Positions 44,401 to 54,198 of a stretch of DNA of 64,000 nucleotides are shown one piece after another. The notes beneath the pieces are model-generated. The model made no database searches and was not told where the DNA came from. It saw nothing but the letters and a program-made list of their open reading frames with translations. The stretch is from Aestuariibacter sp. (GTDB taxonomy: Bacteria > Pseudomonadota > Gammaproteobacteria > Enterobacterales > Alteromonadaceae), in NCBI GenBank assembly GCA_017794925.1, contig CP051238.1, positions 3,737,328 through 3,801,327 of the forward strand, read 5' to 3'. The position numbers and the translations under genes were made by a program. The first letter of the stretch is position 1. Each line of letters starts with the position of its first letter.

Positions 44401-45013
44401 TGGTATACACCTCATCCAGCCATTGTATAGTGAGCAGCGGGCCATTAAATTCAGCGCGCAGCGCATCAATAAACATCTGTGCCCGTTTTGGAAAGCCGGT
44501 TTGCATATAATCGACAAGTTGCGCTCTTACCCGCCGGGTGAAACCATGCCGGTCTGGCTCCACGCCATTGAGGTTGTCGGTACTCACCTGAAAACGACGG
44601 TTCGCCGCAATAGTCATAGCCCATTCTAACGCCTGGGGCTTAACCTCTACCTGCTCAAACGCCCGCTGTTGCGCTTCATTGCGGCCATCCGGGCAATACC
44701 AGTAACCATAATCTTCCAACTGCCGGCGAGCTTCACCCGCAACACACCAGTGTGCCACCTCGTGCAATGCGCTTGAGAAATAGCCGTGGGCAAATACTAT
44801 CTGATGATACTCGCATATTACATCGCCTATGCTGTGTCTCGCAGCGCAAGGTTGACCTGCAGGCAAATAGACCGGCTCGTCTCCACCCAACACTAACTGT
44901 GTCGCGTACGTATCGGCAAACGTGTTGTTGAACACGTCAATAAGCGCCGGTACCTGTTCGTCAACGTCAGTACGCAGGGTAGTGTCGGATTGAATTTCAC
45001 ACGCAGTATTCAT
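44393..45013 (-). CDS. epmC: Elongation factor P hydroxylase
   Basis: 206 aa. Hydroxylates the beta-lysyl-lysine of EF-P after EpmA/EpmB. The metal-binding ALHEVAHWCVAGEARRQLED motif and YWYCPDGRNEAQQ segment match EpmC (YfcM). A slightly extended N-terminus compared with E. coli. Confidence 0.92.
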   Translation of the reverse strand: MNTACEIQSDTTLRTDVDEQVPALIDVFNNTFADTYATQLVLGGDEPVYLPAGQPCAARHSIGDVICEYHQIVFAHGYFSSALHEVAHWCVAGEARRQLEDYGYWYCPDGRNEAQQRAFEQVEVKPQALEWAMTIAANRRFQVSTDNLNGVEPDRHGFTRRVRAQLVDYMQTGFPKRAQMFIDALRAEFNGPLLTIQWLDEVYTNE

Positions 45014-45147
45014 GCAGTTAGTTAAGCAGTTTCACCATGAGTAATATGGCCGCGGAGGATACCAAAAACAGCGCTTTGCCACCAGATTGTATTGCCGGAT
45101 GAAGCCAGATATCATGACATCCCTCTGTAAATGAAAGGTAATAGTGC

Positions 45148-45846
45148 GTGGTAGAGTCCCTTATTGCTCACCTTAGGCAGGTCAATGCAAGACGTCAGCT
45201 AGCGCAACAGATGGGCATACTTGAAAATATTCAGGCTGTGCAGCGTTGGCAATGCAAGCGGCTGCTGACAACACATGCCCATATGGCCAATCAGGCTGAA
45301 TACCATGACGCCATTACCTTTTTTGTTGATGAGCTCTACGGACCCAAAGACTTTAGCCAGCGCGACGCTGATTTAATTCGCGTGATCCCGAAGTTAGCCA
45401 AAGCGTTACCCAACAAAGCGATGATCGCATTGGATAAAGCGCTAATGCTCAATGCGCTGTCTTTTGAACTGGATATGGCGATAGCCCAGCATTTAAATGA
45501 CGAACCGCTCAACCGTGACAGCTACGCAGCGGCTTATCGCACGGTTGGCAGAGCCGAAGACCGGGCTACACAGATTAACATTGTGGCGTCTTTGGGAGAA
45601 CAACTGGCTGACGTGGTCAAAATTCCCGGTATTGGCTTAATCATCAAACTGTCTCGTCGTCCGGCCAAAATGGCGGGATTACTGGCATTACACGACTTCC
45701 TGTATCGCGGATTTAGCGCGTTCAAAGGACTCGGCGATGTGAATGCGTTTATTGAACCGGTGATTGCCGCTGAGACCGAATTGAACGAGGCTTTACTCGA
45801 CGAGCACGTAAACTTAACCAAGGATAATCCGTTACCCGATGTCTGA
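45148..45846 (+). CDS. FFLEELY-motif protein
   Basis: 232 aa, soluble and helical. The motif of the family appears as ITFFVDELYGPKDFSQRDAD, with Val-Asp in place of Leu-Glu. GTG start with an AAAGGT ribosome site. Its last 8 nt overlap the thioesterase gene. Function unknown. Confidence 0.75.
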   Translation: MVESLIAHLRQVNARRQLAQQMGILENIQAVQRWQCKRLLTTHAHMANQAEYHDAITFFVDELYGPKDFSQRDADLIRVIPKLAKALPNKAMIALDKALMLNALSFELDMAIAQHLNDEPLNRDSYAAAYRTVGRAEDRATQINIVASLGEQLADVVKIPGIGLIIKLSRRPAKMAGLLALHDFLYRGFSAFKGLGDVNAFIEPVIAAETELNEALLDEHVNLTKDNPLPDV

Positions 45847-46297
45847 TACTTCTCCCTGGCAATCCCCTGATCCGTTTGTTGTTTCCTGGAAAATTCAGGA
45901 ACAGGACATCGACCACTATCAGCACGTCAATAACGTGGCTTACCTCAGCCAGCAGGAAAACGTGGCATGGCAACATTCGCAGTCACTGGGCTTGAGTTTT
46001 GAAGACTATAAAGCATTGGACCGGGCCATGGTGATTGTGCGCCACGAGTTGGACTATGTTAAACCCGCTTTTCGCGAAGATGAGCTTTTGTGCGCTACCT
46101 GGATTGTAGCCTGTGACGGTCGATTACAGCTTACCCGTGAATTTCAGTACATACGTGCGAACACTGGTGAAACCTTGTACCGTGGTAAAACTCGATTTAT
46201 CTGTGTTAAGTTATCATCGGGCCAACCAGCAAGAATGCCCCGGCCCTTTGCAGACATTTACCAGGGAGCGGTTATCCCGGCCATACAAGGACAGTAA
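45839..46297 (+). CDS. Acyl-CoA thioesterase (4HBT hotdog family)
   Basis: 152 aa, hotdog fold: IDHYQHVNNVAYLSQQENVA with the catalytic Asp, then a strand pattern to the end. Probably hydrolyses an acyl- or hydroxybenzoyl-CoA. Middle gene of a three-gene plus-strand operon. Confidence 0.85.
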   Translation: MSDTSPWQSPDPFVVSWKIQEQDIDHYQHVNNVAYLSQQENVAWQHSQSLGLSFEDYKALDRAMVIVRHELDYVKPAFREDELLCATWIVACDGRLQLTREFQYIRANTGETLYRGKTRFICVKLSSGQPARMPRPFADIYQGAVIPAIQGQ

Positions 46298-46303
46298 TTC
46301 ACC

Positions 46304-47464
46304 ATGTCGCGTTATGCTCATTTAGTCACCGTTGCGCTGTTGTGTTCAGTGGCACTCAACGGCTATTTATTGCTGCAGGACAATGAGTCGGCCAGCACAT
46401 CGCCGGCAGACTCAGACTCGGAGCACAGCCAATCTACATCGTCTGATGTGCAACGCCAGCTACCGACACAACAAGCCACACCCACTGTACATTCCGGAGT
46501 ATCTCCCAACACCGAATCACAACGTAATTCTGCTTTCACAAGCGAAACGTTTAACGAATCTATGACTCAGGCGAGAGCATGGTTAGCGGCGGGTGAATAC
46601 GGCAAAGTCGAAGCGTTTATTCAACGCATGAGCCGGCAACACTACAACGACCCGGACTTACTGCTATTGGAAGCTGACTGGCTGCTGGCTACGCAACCGC
46701 TGTCGCTGGCACTGACACATTTTTACGGGTTGCTGGACGACGACGTGTTACCGGCTGACCAACAGGAAGCGCTGGCAACACGCACTGAAAGTCTGCGTGA
46801 TGAAGCCATTCGTGCACTTTATGAAGGTCGCGAATGGGATATACTGGCCCAGTTTATCGAGCCCCTTTTTCAGCTATTCCCCACCGATCGCTCGCTGATA
46901 TTGCTGTTAGCAGAGTCTTATGCTCAGCAAGAAAAATATATTCTGATGGAAGATACACTCGCCAGTTTACCGCCTGATCATCCCGGCGCGGAAAAGCTGC
47001 GCAAGCGCATGCAAACAGCACAAACCGAAAGCAATATCGAAGATAACTTTGACAACAGTCTGCCCGACAAAACACTCACCAGCAGGGTTAGCCTGGAAAA
47101 ATATGGCGAACACTACCTGGTGGATGTCAATATGCAGGGCACTGATACCAAGCTATTGCTGGATACCGGTGCAAGTAGCACGGCCATTAATCGCGATGTG
47201 TATCGCCGGCTTCAACGTTTTAACCGTTTGCAAATGCTGGGGCTGTTTGACGTAAATACTGCAGGTGGCCCCATTCGTGCGCCGCTGGTGAGAGTGGAGT
47301 CCCTGACACTCGGGCCATATACGTTGAAGGACGTGGGGGTATTAGTATTACCCAGAACATTCTCGGGCAATAACGATGGACTACTGGGAATGAATGTATT
47401 GAAGCAGTTTCGCTTTCAGCTGGATCAGGACAAAGCCGAATTGGTACTGGCAGCCAGAAATTAA
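46304..47464 (+). CDS. Periplasmic retropepsin-like aspartic protease with TPR-like region
   Basis: 386 aa: N-terminal membrane anchor (about 6-24), a Ser/Thr-rich linker, a helical repeat region (about 85-235) and a C-terminal retropepsin domain with the active-site triad LLLDTGASSTAIN and GLLGMNVLKQF. It probably works as a dimer, like other retropepsin-type proteases. Starts 6 nt after the thioesterase. Confidence 0.8.
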   Translation: MSRYAHLVTVALLCSVALNGYLLLQDNESASTSPADSDSEHSQSTSSDVQRQLPTQQATPTVHSGVSPNTESQRNSAFTSETFNESMTQARAWLAAGEYGKVEAFIQRMSRQHYNDPDLLLLEADWLLATQPLSLALTHFYGLLDDDVLPADQQEALATRTESLRDEAIRALYEGREWDILAQFIEPLFQLFPTDRSLILLLAESYAQQEKYILMEDTLASLPPDHPGAEKLRKRMQTAQTESNIEDNFDNSLPDKTLTSRVSLEKYGEHYLVDVNMQGTDTKLLLDTGASSTAINRDVYRRLQRFNRLQMLGLFDVNTAGGPIRAPLVRVESLTLGPYTLKDVGVLVLPRTFSGNNDGLLGMNVLKQFRFQLDQDKAELVLAARN

Positions 47465-47495
47465 GCGGAATTTCTGACTGCCCGTTATGGCGTTG

Positions 47496-49541
47496 TTAGA
47501 GTTTTAACGCGACTTTGGTGCCTTGCGCTATCGCGCGTTTTGCATCCAATTCCAGCGCTTCATCCGCTCCACCTATTAAATGATGTGGAACCGACAGCCC
47601 TTCGACTAATGCGCGCTGCGGCTCTTGTCCGGCACAGATGATCACATTATCAACATCCAACACTTTTTGCTCGCCGTCTACCGTAATGTGTAAGCCGGCA
47701 TCATCAATTTTGTCGTATTGCACACCGGGGATCATTTGAACCCCTTTCATCTGCAATCCCAAACGATGCGCCCAACCTGTGGTTTTACCCAGGCCAGCAC
47801 CTACTTTGGAGGACTTGCGTTGCAACAATGCAATTTGTCGTGGTGAAGGTTCGGGTTGTGGTTTCATGCCCTCAACCCCGCCGCGTGATTCCAGCGTCAT
47901 ATCTATGCCCCATTCGCGCATAAAGGCTTCGATGTCCTGACTAGGTACAGATTTGCCATGACTTAAATACTCGGCAGTATCAAAACCAATACCACCGGCA
48001 CCAATAATAGCCACTTTGCCACCTACCGGCTTTTTATCGCGAAGCACGTCCAGGTATGTCAGCACTTTGCTGTGTTCAATCCCTTCGATTGCCGGGGTCC
48101 GCGGTACAATACCCGTGGCCAGCAACACAGCATCAAATCCGCCTTCGTTCAGTGTTTCAGCGGTCACTGGCGTATTCAATCGTACATCGACACCCAGCAA
48201 CTCAAGTTGTTTACCAAAGTAACGTAAGGTCTCGTTGAACTCTTCTTTACCCGGGATTTGACGCGCAATATTAAATTGCCCACCAATTTTATCGGCGGCA
48301 TCAAACAACACCACGTTGTGTCCGCGCTGCGCGGCCGTGGTGGCGGCCGCTAGCCCAGCAGGACCTGCACCAACAACAGCAATAGACTTCACCGCTTCGG
48401 CTGGTTTCATGGTGATCATCAGCTCATGACACGCATACGGGTTTACCAGACAGCTGGTTAATTTACCGTTGAATACATGATCCAGACACGCCTGATTACA
48501 GCCTATACAGGTGTTAATTTCATCGGCACGTTGCTGCTCGGCTTTAATCGCAAAATCTGCATCCGCCAGGAATGGGCGTGCCATTGAGACCATATCCGCA
48601 TCGCCGCGGGCAATGACTGATTCCGCCACGTCGGGCATATTAATACGGTTCGATGTAATAACGGGAATCGATAAGTGTTTGCGGAACTTAGCCGTTACCC
48701 AGGTGAATGCCGCGCGCGGGACTTTGGTGGCGATGGTGGGAATACGCGCTTCGTGCCAGCCAATGCCGGTGTTAATGATAGTTGCGCCCGCCGTTTCAAT
48801 GGCTTTACCTAATGTCAGGATCTCATCGTAACTGGAGCCCCCTTCTACCAGATCCAGCATCGATAAACGGTAAATAATAATAAATTCTTCGCCCACGGCT
48901 TCGCGAACGCGGCGCACGACTTCCACCGGCAAACGCATACGGTTTGCATACTCACCGCCCCACTCGTCATCCCGATGGTTGGTGCGGGCAGCAATAAACT
49001 GATTCAGGAAATACCCTTCTGACCCCATGATCTCAACGCCATCGTAACCAGCACGCTGAGCCTGGGTAGCGGCAAACACAAAATCATCAATCTGCTTTTC
49101 GATTTCTTCGCTGGTGAGCGCCTTAGGCTTGAACGGATTGATTGGCGCTTGTAATGCAGACGGTGCTACCAATTTGGGGTTATACGCATAACGGCCTGTA
49201 TGCAGGATCTGCATACAAATTTTTCCGTTATGGGCATGCACGGCATCGGTAACCTGCTTGTGATTGGCAACCGCTTCGTCGCTGTCGAGGCGTTTGGTCT
49301 CGGCGTGAGTTGCCCCTTCATCATTTGGCCCGATCCCCCCGGTAACAATTAATGCTACCCCGCCAGCAGCACGGGCACCGTAAAAAGCAGCCATATGAGC
49401 ATGACCGCCCGGCATCTCTTCAAGACCGGTGTGCATGGAACCCATCAGGATTCGGTTTTTCAATTGGGTAAAGCCTAAATCTAACGGCTCGAACAGATGT
49501 GGGTACAGCGGGTGTTTCTCTACCGCAGTTGCCTGAGTCAT
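47496..49541 (-). CDS. fadH: NADPH-dependent 2,4-dienoyl-CoA reductase
   Basis: 681-aa three-domain flavoprotein for degradation of unsaturated fatty acids: old-yellow-enzyme barrel (1-370), the 4Fe-4S cluster (CIGCNQACLDHVFNGKLTSC then LVNPYAC), and FAD/NADPH domains (VAVVGAGPAGLAAATTAAQR, VAIIGAGGIGFDTAEYL). Divergent from a TetR gene with a palindromic operator between them. Confidence 0.95.
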   Translation of the reverse strand: MTQATAVEKHPLYPHLFEPLDLGFTQLKNRILMGSMHTGLEEMPGGHAHMAAFYGARAAGGVALIVTGGIGPNDEGATHAETKRLDSDEAVANHKQVTDAVHAHNGKICMQILHTGRYAYNPKLVAPSALQAPINPFKPKALTSEEIEKQIDDFVFAATQAQRAGYDGVEIMGSEGYFLNQFIAARTNHRDDEWGGEYANRMRLPVEVVRRVREAVGEEFIIIYRLSMLDLVEGGSSYDEILTLGKAIETAGATIINTGIGWHEARIPTIATKVPRAAFTWVTAKFRKHLSIPVITSNRINMPDVAESVIARGDADMVSMARPFLADADFAIKAEQQRADEINTCIGCNQACLDHVFNGKLTSCLVNPYACHELMITMKPAEAVKSIAVVGAGPAGLAAATTAAQRGHNVVLFDAADKIGGQFNIARQIPGKEEFNETLRYFGKQLELLGVDVRLNTPVTAETLNEGGFDAVLLATGIVPRTPAIEGIEHSKVLTYLDVLRDKKPVGGKVAIIGAGGIGFDTAEYLSHGKSVPSQDIEAFMREWGIDMTLESRGGVEGMKPQPEPSPRQIALLQRKSSKVGAGLGKTTGWAHRLGLQMKGVQMIPGVQYDKIDDAGLHITVDGEQKVLDVDNVIICAGQEPQRALVEGLSVPHHLIGGADEALELDAKRAIAQGTKVALKL

Positions 49542-49575
49542 GGGTGCCCTCTTTTATTGTTTTCTTTAAAACTAA

Positions 49576-49612
49576 ACAGTGTCAAGATAGGCTTATAATT
49601 TGACACTGTCAA
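49576..49612. promoter_or_regulatory. Operator in the fadH/tetR gap
   Basis: ACAGTGTCAA (49576-49585) and the perfect palindrome TTGACACTGTCAA (49600-49612) form two copies of the same site in opposite orientation, between fadH and the divergent TetR gene. Likely binding site of that regulator. Confidence 0.65.
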
Positions 49613-49658
49613 GATTAACATTATGCTAGCAGCAATAATGTCTAATACGGGGTAATTC

Positions 49659-50273
49659 ATGCAGCAGACCACCGGGCGTGGCAATCAGACATATCACCAT
49701 GGCGATCTGCGCGCCGCATTACTTGAAGCAGCCGCGCAACGTATTGAATCACAAGGCGTTGATGCCCTTTCATTGCGCAAACTTGCCGACGACGTGGGCG
49801 TGTCTCGTTCTGCCTTATACCACCATTTTCGCGATAAGAACGCTCTGCTGAACGCCGTTGCTGCGAGAGGGTTCGAGCAGTGGATCGCTGTTTCAAAAGC
49901 GCGTGCCAACTCGCCTGACATGACACCTGAGCAACGCTTAGGCCAGTTTGTGCATGGCTACATCCACTGGTCGGCCAGCAATCCTCAGTTATATGATCTG
50001 ATGTTTGGCCGTCCTATCTGGAAAACAGGTCAGGCTGACGATCAGTTGAAAGAAATCGCCTATCCCGCGTTTCAGTTTATGCTCAATAAAATCACCCAAT
50101 GGCAACAGGAAGGCATTATTGGTCAGTCGATGCCGGCACTCCGACAAACGCAGGTTATCTGGGCGACCTTGCACGGACTGGCAAGGCTGATTATTGATGG
50201 TGTCTACGCCGATTCAGAACACATAGACGATATGTGTGATTGCACGGTTGCCATGTTATTGAAGCGGGACTAG
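49659..50273 (+). CDS. TetR/AcrR-family regulator
   Basis: 204 aa. N-terminal helix-turn-helix (YHHGDLRAALLEAAAQRIES ... DVGVSRSALYHHFRDKNALL) and a WHG-type ligand domain. It probably controls fadH and perhaps itself through the palindromes in between; an acyl-CoA or fatty-acid ligand is inferred only from that context. Confidence 0.88.
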   Translation: MQQTTGRGNQTYHHGDLRAALLEAAAQRIESQGVDALSLRKLADDVGVSRSALYHHFRDKNALLNAVAARGFEQWIAVSKARANSPDMTPEQRLGQFVHGYIHWSASNPQLYDLMFGRPIWKTGQADDQLKEIAYPAFQFMLNKITQWQQEGIIGQSMPALRQTQVIWATLHGLARLIIDGVYADSEHIDDMCDCTVAMLLKRD

Positions 50274-50279
50274 CCCGCG

Positions 50280-51893
50280 CTATTGTTGCGCCTGCCTTAT
50301 CCATTCTGCGGCGCGCTCGGCAATCATGATCGTTGGCGCATTAGTATTACCGCCAACCAAATCCGGCATGACTGACGCATCGACAACCCGAAGTCCTTCA
50401 ACATTACGAACCCGTAGCTGACAATCCACTACCGCCATTGGGTCGTCATCTGCGCCCATTTTGCATGTGCCAACCGGGTGATAAATGGTTTCTGCGTGCT
50501 CACGAATAAAACGGGCAATGTCGTCATCGTCAGTAAAATCAACATCATCGGTTGCTGGTTTGCCGTTATATTTACTGAATGCCTCGCTATCCAGAATGGC
50601 CTTGGCTTGCTTAACACCATCGACCATGACTTTCACATCATCTTCGTGAGACAAATAGTTAGGCTCAATCGCCGGGTGGTCGGCCGGGTGATTACTTTGC
50701 AGACGAATTTCACCGCGACTTTTCGGATACAGGTTGCACACGTGAACGCCATAGCCGTAGCCATAAGCAAACTGACGACCATGATCCTGCAATATAGCGG
50801 GCAAAAAATGGTATTGAATATCGGGGAAGTCACCAGCCAGCGTAGATTTAATAAATCCCCCCGCTTCTGCCACGTTTGATGAAAAAATATCGTCGCGTTT
50901 AAAGGCATATCGGAATCCGGCCCGAATGTATTTTGGTAGCATTCCCAATGCAATGGCGTAACCAGAACGCACGGACGTACGATACTGAACGATGGCATCC
51001 AGGTGGTCCTGCAAATTTTGTCCGACTCCAGGCAAATCCTGTTGCACCAATATGCCTTTGTCTTGCAGTGATTCTGCCGGCCCGATGCCCGACAGCATTA
51101 ACAGATGTGGGGAGTTAATCGCACCGGCACACAACAGCACTTCTTTTGCTGCCATTAAGCGCCGCGCTTTGCCCTTTACCCGAGCCTGCACGCCAATCGC
51201 GCGTTGCTGTTTAATAAGTACACGCTCTGCCAAGGCCTGAGTTAAAATGGTTAAATTGCCGCGTTTTTTCGCTTCTGTCAGATAACCTTTTGCGGTAGAA
51301 CACCGCTGTCCGTTTCGCTGTGTCACGTGATACATGCCAAGGCCGACGCGATCATGACGGTTAAAATCATGACATTGCGGCAGTGCTACCTGTTCAGCTG
51401 ATTCAACAAACGCGTTGGAAAGCTCAGAGGTGTAACGCAGGTTATCGACCCCGAGTGGACCGCCCACACCATGAAACTCATCCGCCCCACCGCAGAAATC
51501 TTCTGCTTTTTTAAAGTACGGCAACACGCTTTTAAAATCCCAGCCTGATGCGCCGTTAGCTGCCCAGCGATCGTAATCTTCGATTTGCCCGCGTATATAG
51601 CACATGGCATTGATAGAGCTGGAGCCTCCCAACGTTTTGCCGCGAGGCCAGAATAATTCCCGGTTATTCAGATGCGGCTGGGGTTCGGTGTTATACCCCC
51701 AACCGATGCTGTCGAACTGACTTAGCACCGACAATCCAAAAGGAATGTGAATAAACGGGTTTGAGTCGGGTCCCCCCGCTTCTAACAAGCAAACTCGCAC
51801 CAGAGGATTTTCTGTTAAGCGGGCTGCAAGCACCGCACCGGCTGAACCTCCGCCCACAACTATATAGTCGTATTGCTCTACCGGGATATGCAT
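50280..51893 (-). CDS. GMC-family FAD oxidoreductase (alcohol/choline dehydrogenase-like)
   Basis: 537 aa. FAD motif YIVVGGGSAGAVLAARL, GMC signatures (WPRGKTLGGSSSINAMCYIR, ALCAGAINSPHLLMLSGIGP-type as LLCAGAINSPHLLM), and C-terminal active site HPVGTCKMG with NTNAPTIMIAERAAE. Most like AlkJ/choline-dehydrogenase alcohol oxidisers; substrate unknown. Confidence 0.9.
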   Translation of the reverse strand: MHIPVEQYDYIVVGGGSAGAVLAARLTENPLVRVCLLEAGGPDSNPFIHIPFGLSVLSQFDSIGWGYNTEPQPHLNNRELFWPRGKTLGGSSSINAMCYIRGQIEDYDRWAANGASGWDFKSVLPYFKKAEDFCGGADEFHGVGGPLGVDNLRYTSELSNAFVESAEQVALPQCHDFNRHDRVGLGMYHVTQRNGQRCSTAKGYLTEAKKRGNLTILTQALAERVLIKQQRAIGVQARVKGKARRLMAAKEVLLCAGAINSPHLLMLSGIGPAESLQDKGILVQQDLPGVGQNLQDHLDAIVQYRTSVRSGYAIALGMLPKYIRAGFRYAFKRDDIFSSNVAEAGGFIKSTLAGDFPDIQYHFLPAILQDHGRQFAYGYGYGVHVCNLYPKSRGEIRLQSNHPADHPAIEPNYLSHEDDVKVMVDGVKQAKAILDSEAFSKYNGKPATDDVDFTDDDDIARFIREHAETIYHPVGTCKMGADDDPMAVVDCQLRVRNVEGLRVVDASVMPDLVGGNTNAPTIMIAERAAEWIRQAQQ

Positions 51894-52039
51894 ACCTTGT
51901 TCCTTGCTACGTTTTACTGTTCTGGCCCAGAGGCTGCTTTCCTCAGGGATGTTGAAATGGTCGTACCAGTCAAATTAAGGCTAACGCAATTACGGATTTG
52001 CTGCAAAGTATTTAAGTAACAATGTGGTTAAATTCAGGC

Positions 52040-54010
52040 CTAGCTGAGTAACAGAAAATCGTGATCCGCGTCATCGCGAAACGCATCAAATATGCGCTGA
52101 CGCTGACTACATTGGGGTACAAACGCACAACAGTGTGAGCCAGCAGGCATTTCCTGTAAGTCGTACCATATGCCATTAAGTGCTTCCACGCCATTGGCCA
52201 GAAATGTTTCGCCCCAGGACGTAGAGTAAACCACCACAACGTCTTCTACGGTTGCTTTTAATCGCGAGGATGTAAAGTTGAGTACGACCAGGCATGATTC
52301 AATTTTTTGTGGAGATATGAGTGCGCTGCGAGACAGAGAGTTGACCTTCACCGGCGGGAATAAATTAACGGCGTGTTTCACGAACTGATACAAATCATTT
52401 TCAGTAATAGGGTCGGTATCATAATCCAGCAGGATTTCAGAATTCGCGTCGATAACCCGGTTGCAGATACACCATAACATTAACCGCACTAAACAGGCCG
52501 CGTTAGTGATTCGGGTTTTCTCCACCCCTTTGTTCAGCTTACCCAACTGGTCGCCGGAGTACATGGTCCAAAGCGCTGTGCCGTTTTTACGTCTCGTGAG
52601 CTTTATGGTAACGGTTGAGCAATACACCAATTCGTCCATGCCGCTGCGTAAAAACTCTATTTTGTTAGGCTTCTTGGAGTAAAACGTATCGAGTCTTCTC
52701 CCCAGCACCGTCATATCTTCCTGACTGACCAGTTGATTGTCTTTCGGCATTTTGCCTGACATTCGTCGATAGCAAAGAATCAAAAACTGGTGAATCCGGC
52801 GGAATAACTGGATTTTTTCCTGAAACGACCAGTTCTCCAGATTGTCCAGATGTACCAGGTCATGTCGATTCCATCCCCAGCGTTTGGCATAACCGATCAT
52901 AATACGGCGTTTAAACGACGCTTCACCTTCTTTTGCGGCTTTACTGAGTTCGCAATCGCATTTTATGTACAGGCATTGACGAAGTAATAGCGCCACGTCA
53001 TCATCACCTTTCGCCTCATAATGTGCAATCACCTGATCGAACATCAATGCATAAGGGTCAATAGTGGCAACATTACCGGGAGCTTCATCACCATTGTGCA
53101 CCCGCTTTTTCAGTAAATTACACAATGGCTGCTCATTTTCGACGTCTTCAAGAAACACCTCGAGCTTGGCCATTTTAATGACCGACTTAAATGACGAGTC
53201 CATGGCCTTCCCCAATTGCCATATCGCCGCACCAAATAACTCGTTGGGGTCAAGTCGTTCAATGTGCCCAAGGTCCATAAACCAGTCAGGATCCGGTGAG
53301 CCTCCTTCTTCTAGGTGCTCTCGCAAGGCATAATACTGTTGCTGGGTTGTCGATTCTGGCACCAGCCACCAAAACGGCGCCTTTCCCGCCACCAAAATGT
53401 TCGTGGTGTAAAACTCTGACTTTAATAAGACTGCCTGAGCCGAACCTGCACTTTCGCCTTCTGCGATACCAAAATCGTTATTGCGCACTTTGTCGATTTC
53501 AGACAAAAAGAAGTGCACTTCAATGTTGTACTGATCCTGCACCCACTTCTCTATGGCAGTTAGCTTTTCCTGCAACAGGGCGAGTGCTTCAACGGAATAC
53601 GCTTTACCGTCGACACACACCCAGTAATCAAAGTCAGATTCTTCAGACTGGGCAATCGTGCCTATGCTGCCCATCAACAATAATGCATCAATAGCGCGCT
53701 GACGTGGCCAGATTTGTTTTATGTCTTCGATCAACACATGCTGCATGGGAAAGAAATCCATCAGCGCATCTTTGATTTCGTCGCGGAAAGAGAAGTTATT
53801 CAGGCCATACGGCACATCACTGTTGCTCACATAGCCAGGAAATTCGGGGTGATTAATGTGTAACAGGAATGGCAGCACATGAAACAACGGTTTGTGCTCG
53901 TCTGGCAATAACGCCAACGCACGCTCGATCCGCGCTTTGTTATACCTCAACACCCGAAGCAAACGAATGGTCAGGTTTTGATTCACTGTTAACGATTGCC
54001 GCGAAGCCAT
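52040..54010 (-). CDS. Class I adenylate cyclase-like protein (short form)
   Basis: 656 aa of the CyaA family: N-terminal catalytic domain with LLMGSIGTIAQSEESDFDYW then VC, HFFLSEIDKVRNNDFG and WWLVPE; the C-terminal part is shorter than in E. coli CyaA (848 aa). Probably makes cAMP; whether it is the main cyclase or a second copy cannot be decided from this window. Single-gene unit. Confidence 0.82.
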   Translation of the reverse strand: MASRQSLTVNQNLTIRLLRVLRYNKARIERALALLPDEHKPLFHVLPFLLHINHPEFPGYVSNSDVPYGLNNFSFRDEIKDALMDFFPMQHVLIEDIKQIWPRQRAIDALLLMGSIGTIAQSEESDFDYWVCVDGKAYSVEALALLQEKLTAIEKWVQDQYNIEVHFFLSEIDKVRNNDFGIAEGESAGSAQAVLLKSEFYTTNILVAGKAPFWWLVPESTTQQQYYALREHLEEGGSPDPDWFMDLGHIERLDPNELFGAAIWQLGKAMDSSFKSVIKMAKLEVFLEDVENEQPLCNLLKKRVHNGDEAPGNVATIDPYALMFDQVIAHYEAKGDDDVALLLRQCLYIKCDCELSKAAKEGEASFKRRIMIGYAKRWGWNRHDLVHLDNLENWSFQEKIQLFRRIHQFLILCYRRMSGKMPKDNQLVSQEDMTVLGRRLDTFYSKKPNKIEFLRSGMDELVYCSTVTIKLTRRKNGTALWTMYSGDQLGKLNKGVEKTRITNAACLVRLMLWCICNRVIDANSEILLDYDTDPITENDLYQFVKHAVNLFPPVKVNSLSRSALISPQKIESCLVVLNFTSSRLKATVEDVVVVYSTSWGETFLANGVEALNGIWYDLQEMPAGSHCCAFVPQCSQRQRIFDAFRDDADHDFLLLS

Positions 54011-54198
54011 TCACGCCCTGTTAGAAATCCTAATACTGTTACAAGAATAACCGGTTTTTTCAGGAAGGTGTATGCTACTTATCAATAAATCAATATTCTT
54101 GTGTGGAGAGGATTATCAGGTCTGTTAACATATTCGTCGTTTTGCAGCACACACAGACCCCACAGGGACAATTAACCGGTCAGGCAGAGGAAAGGTAG

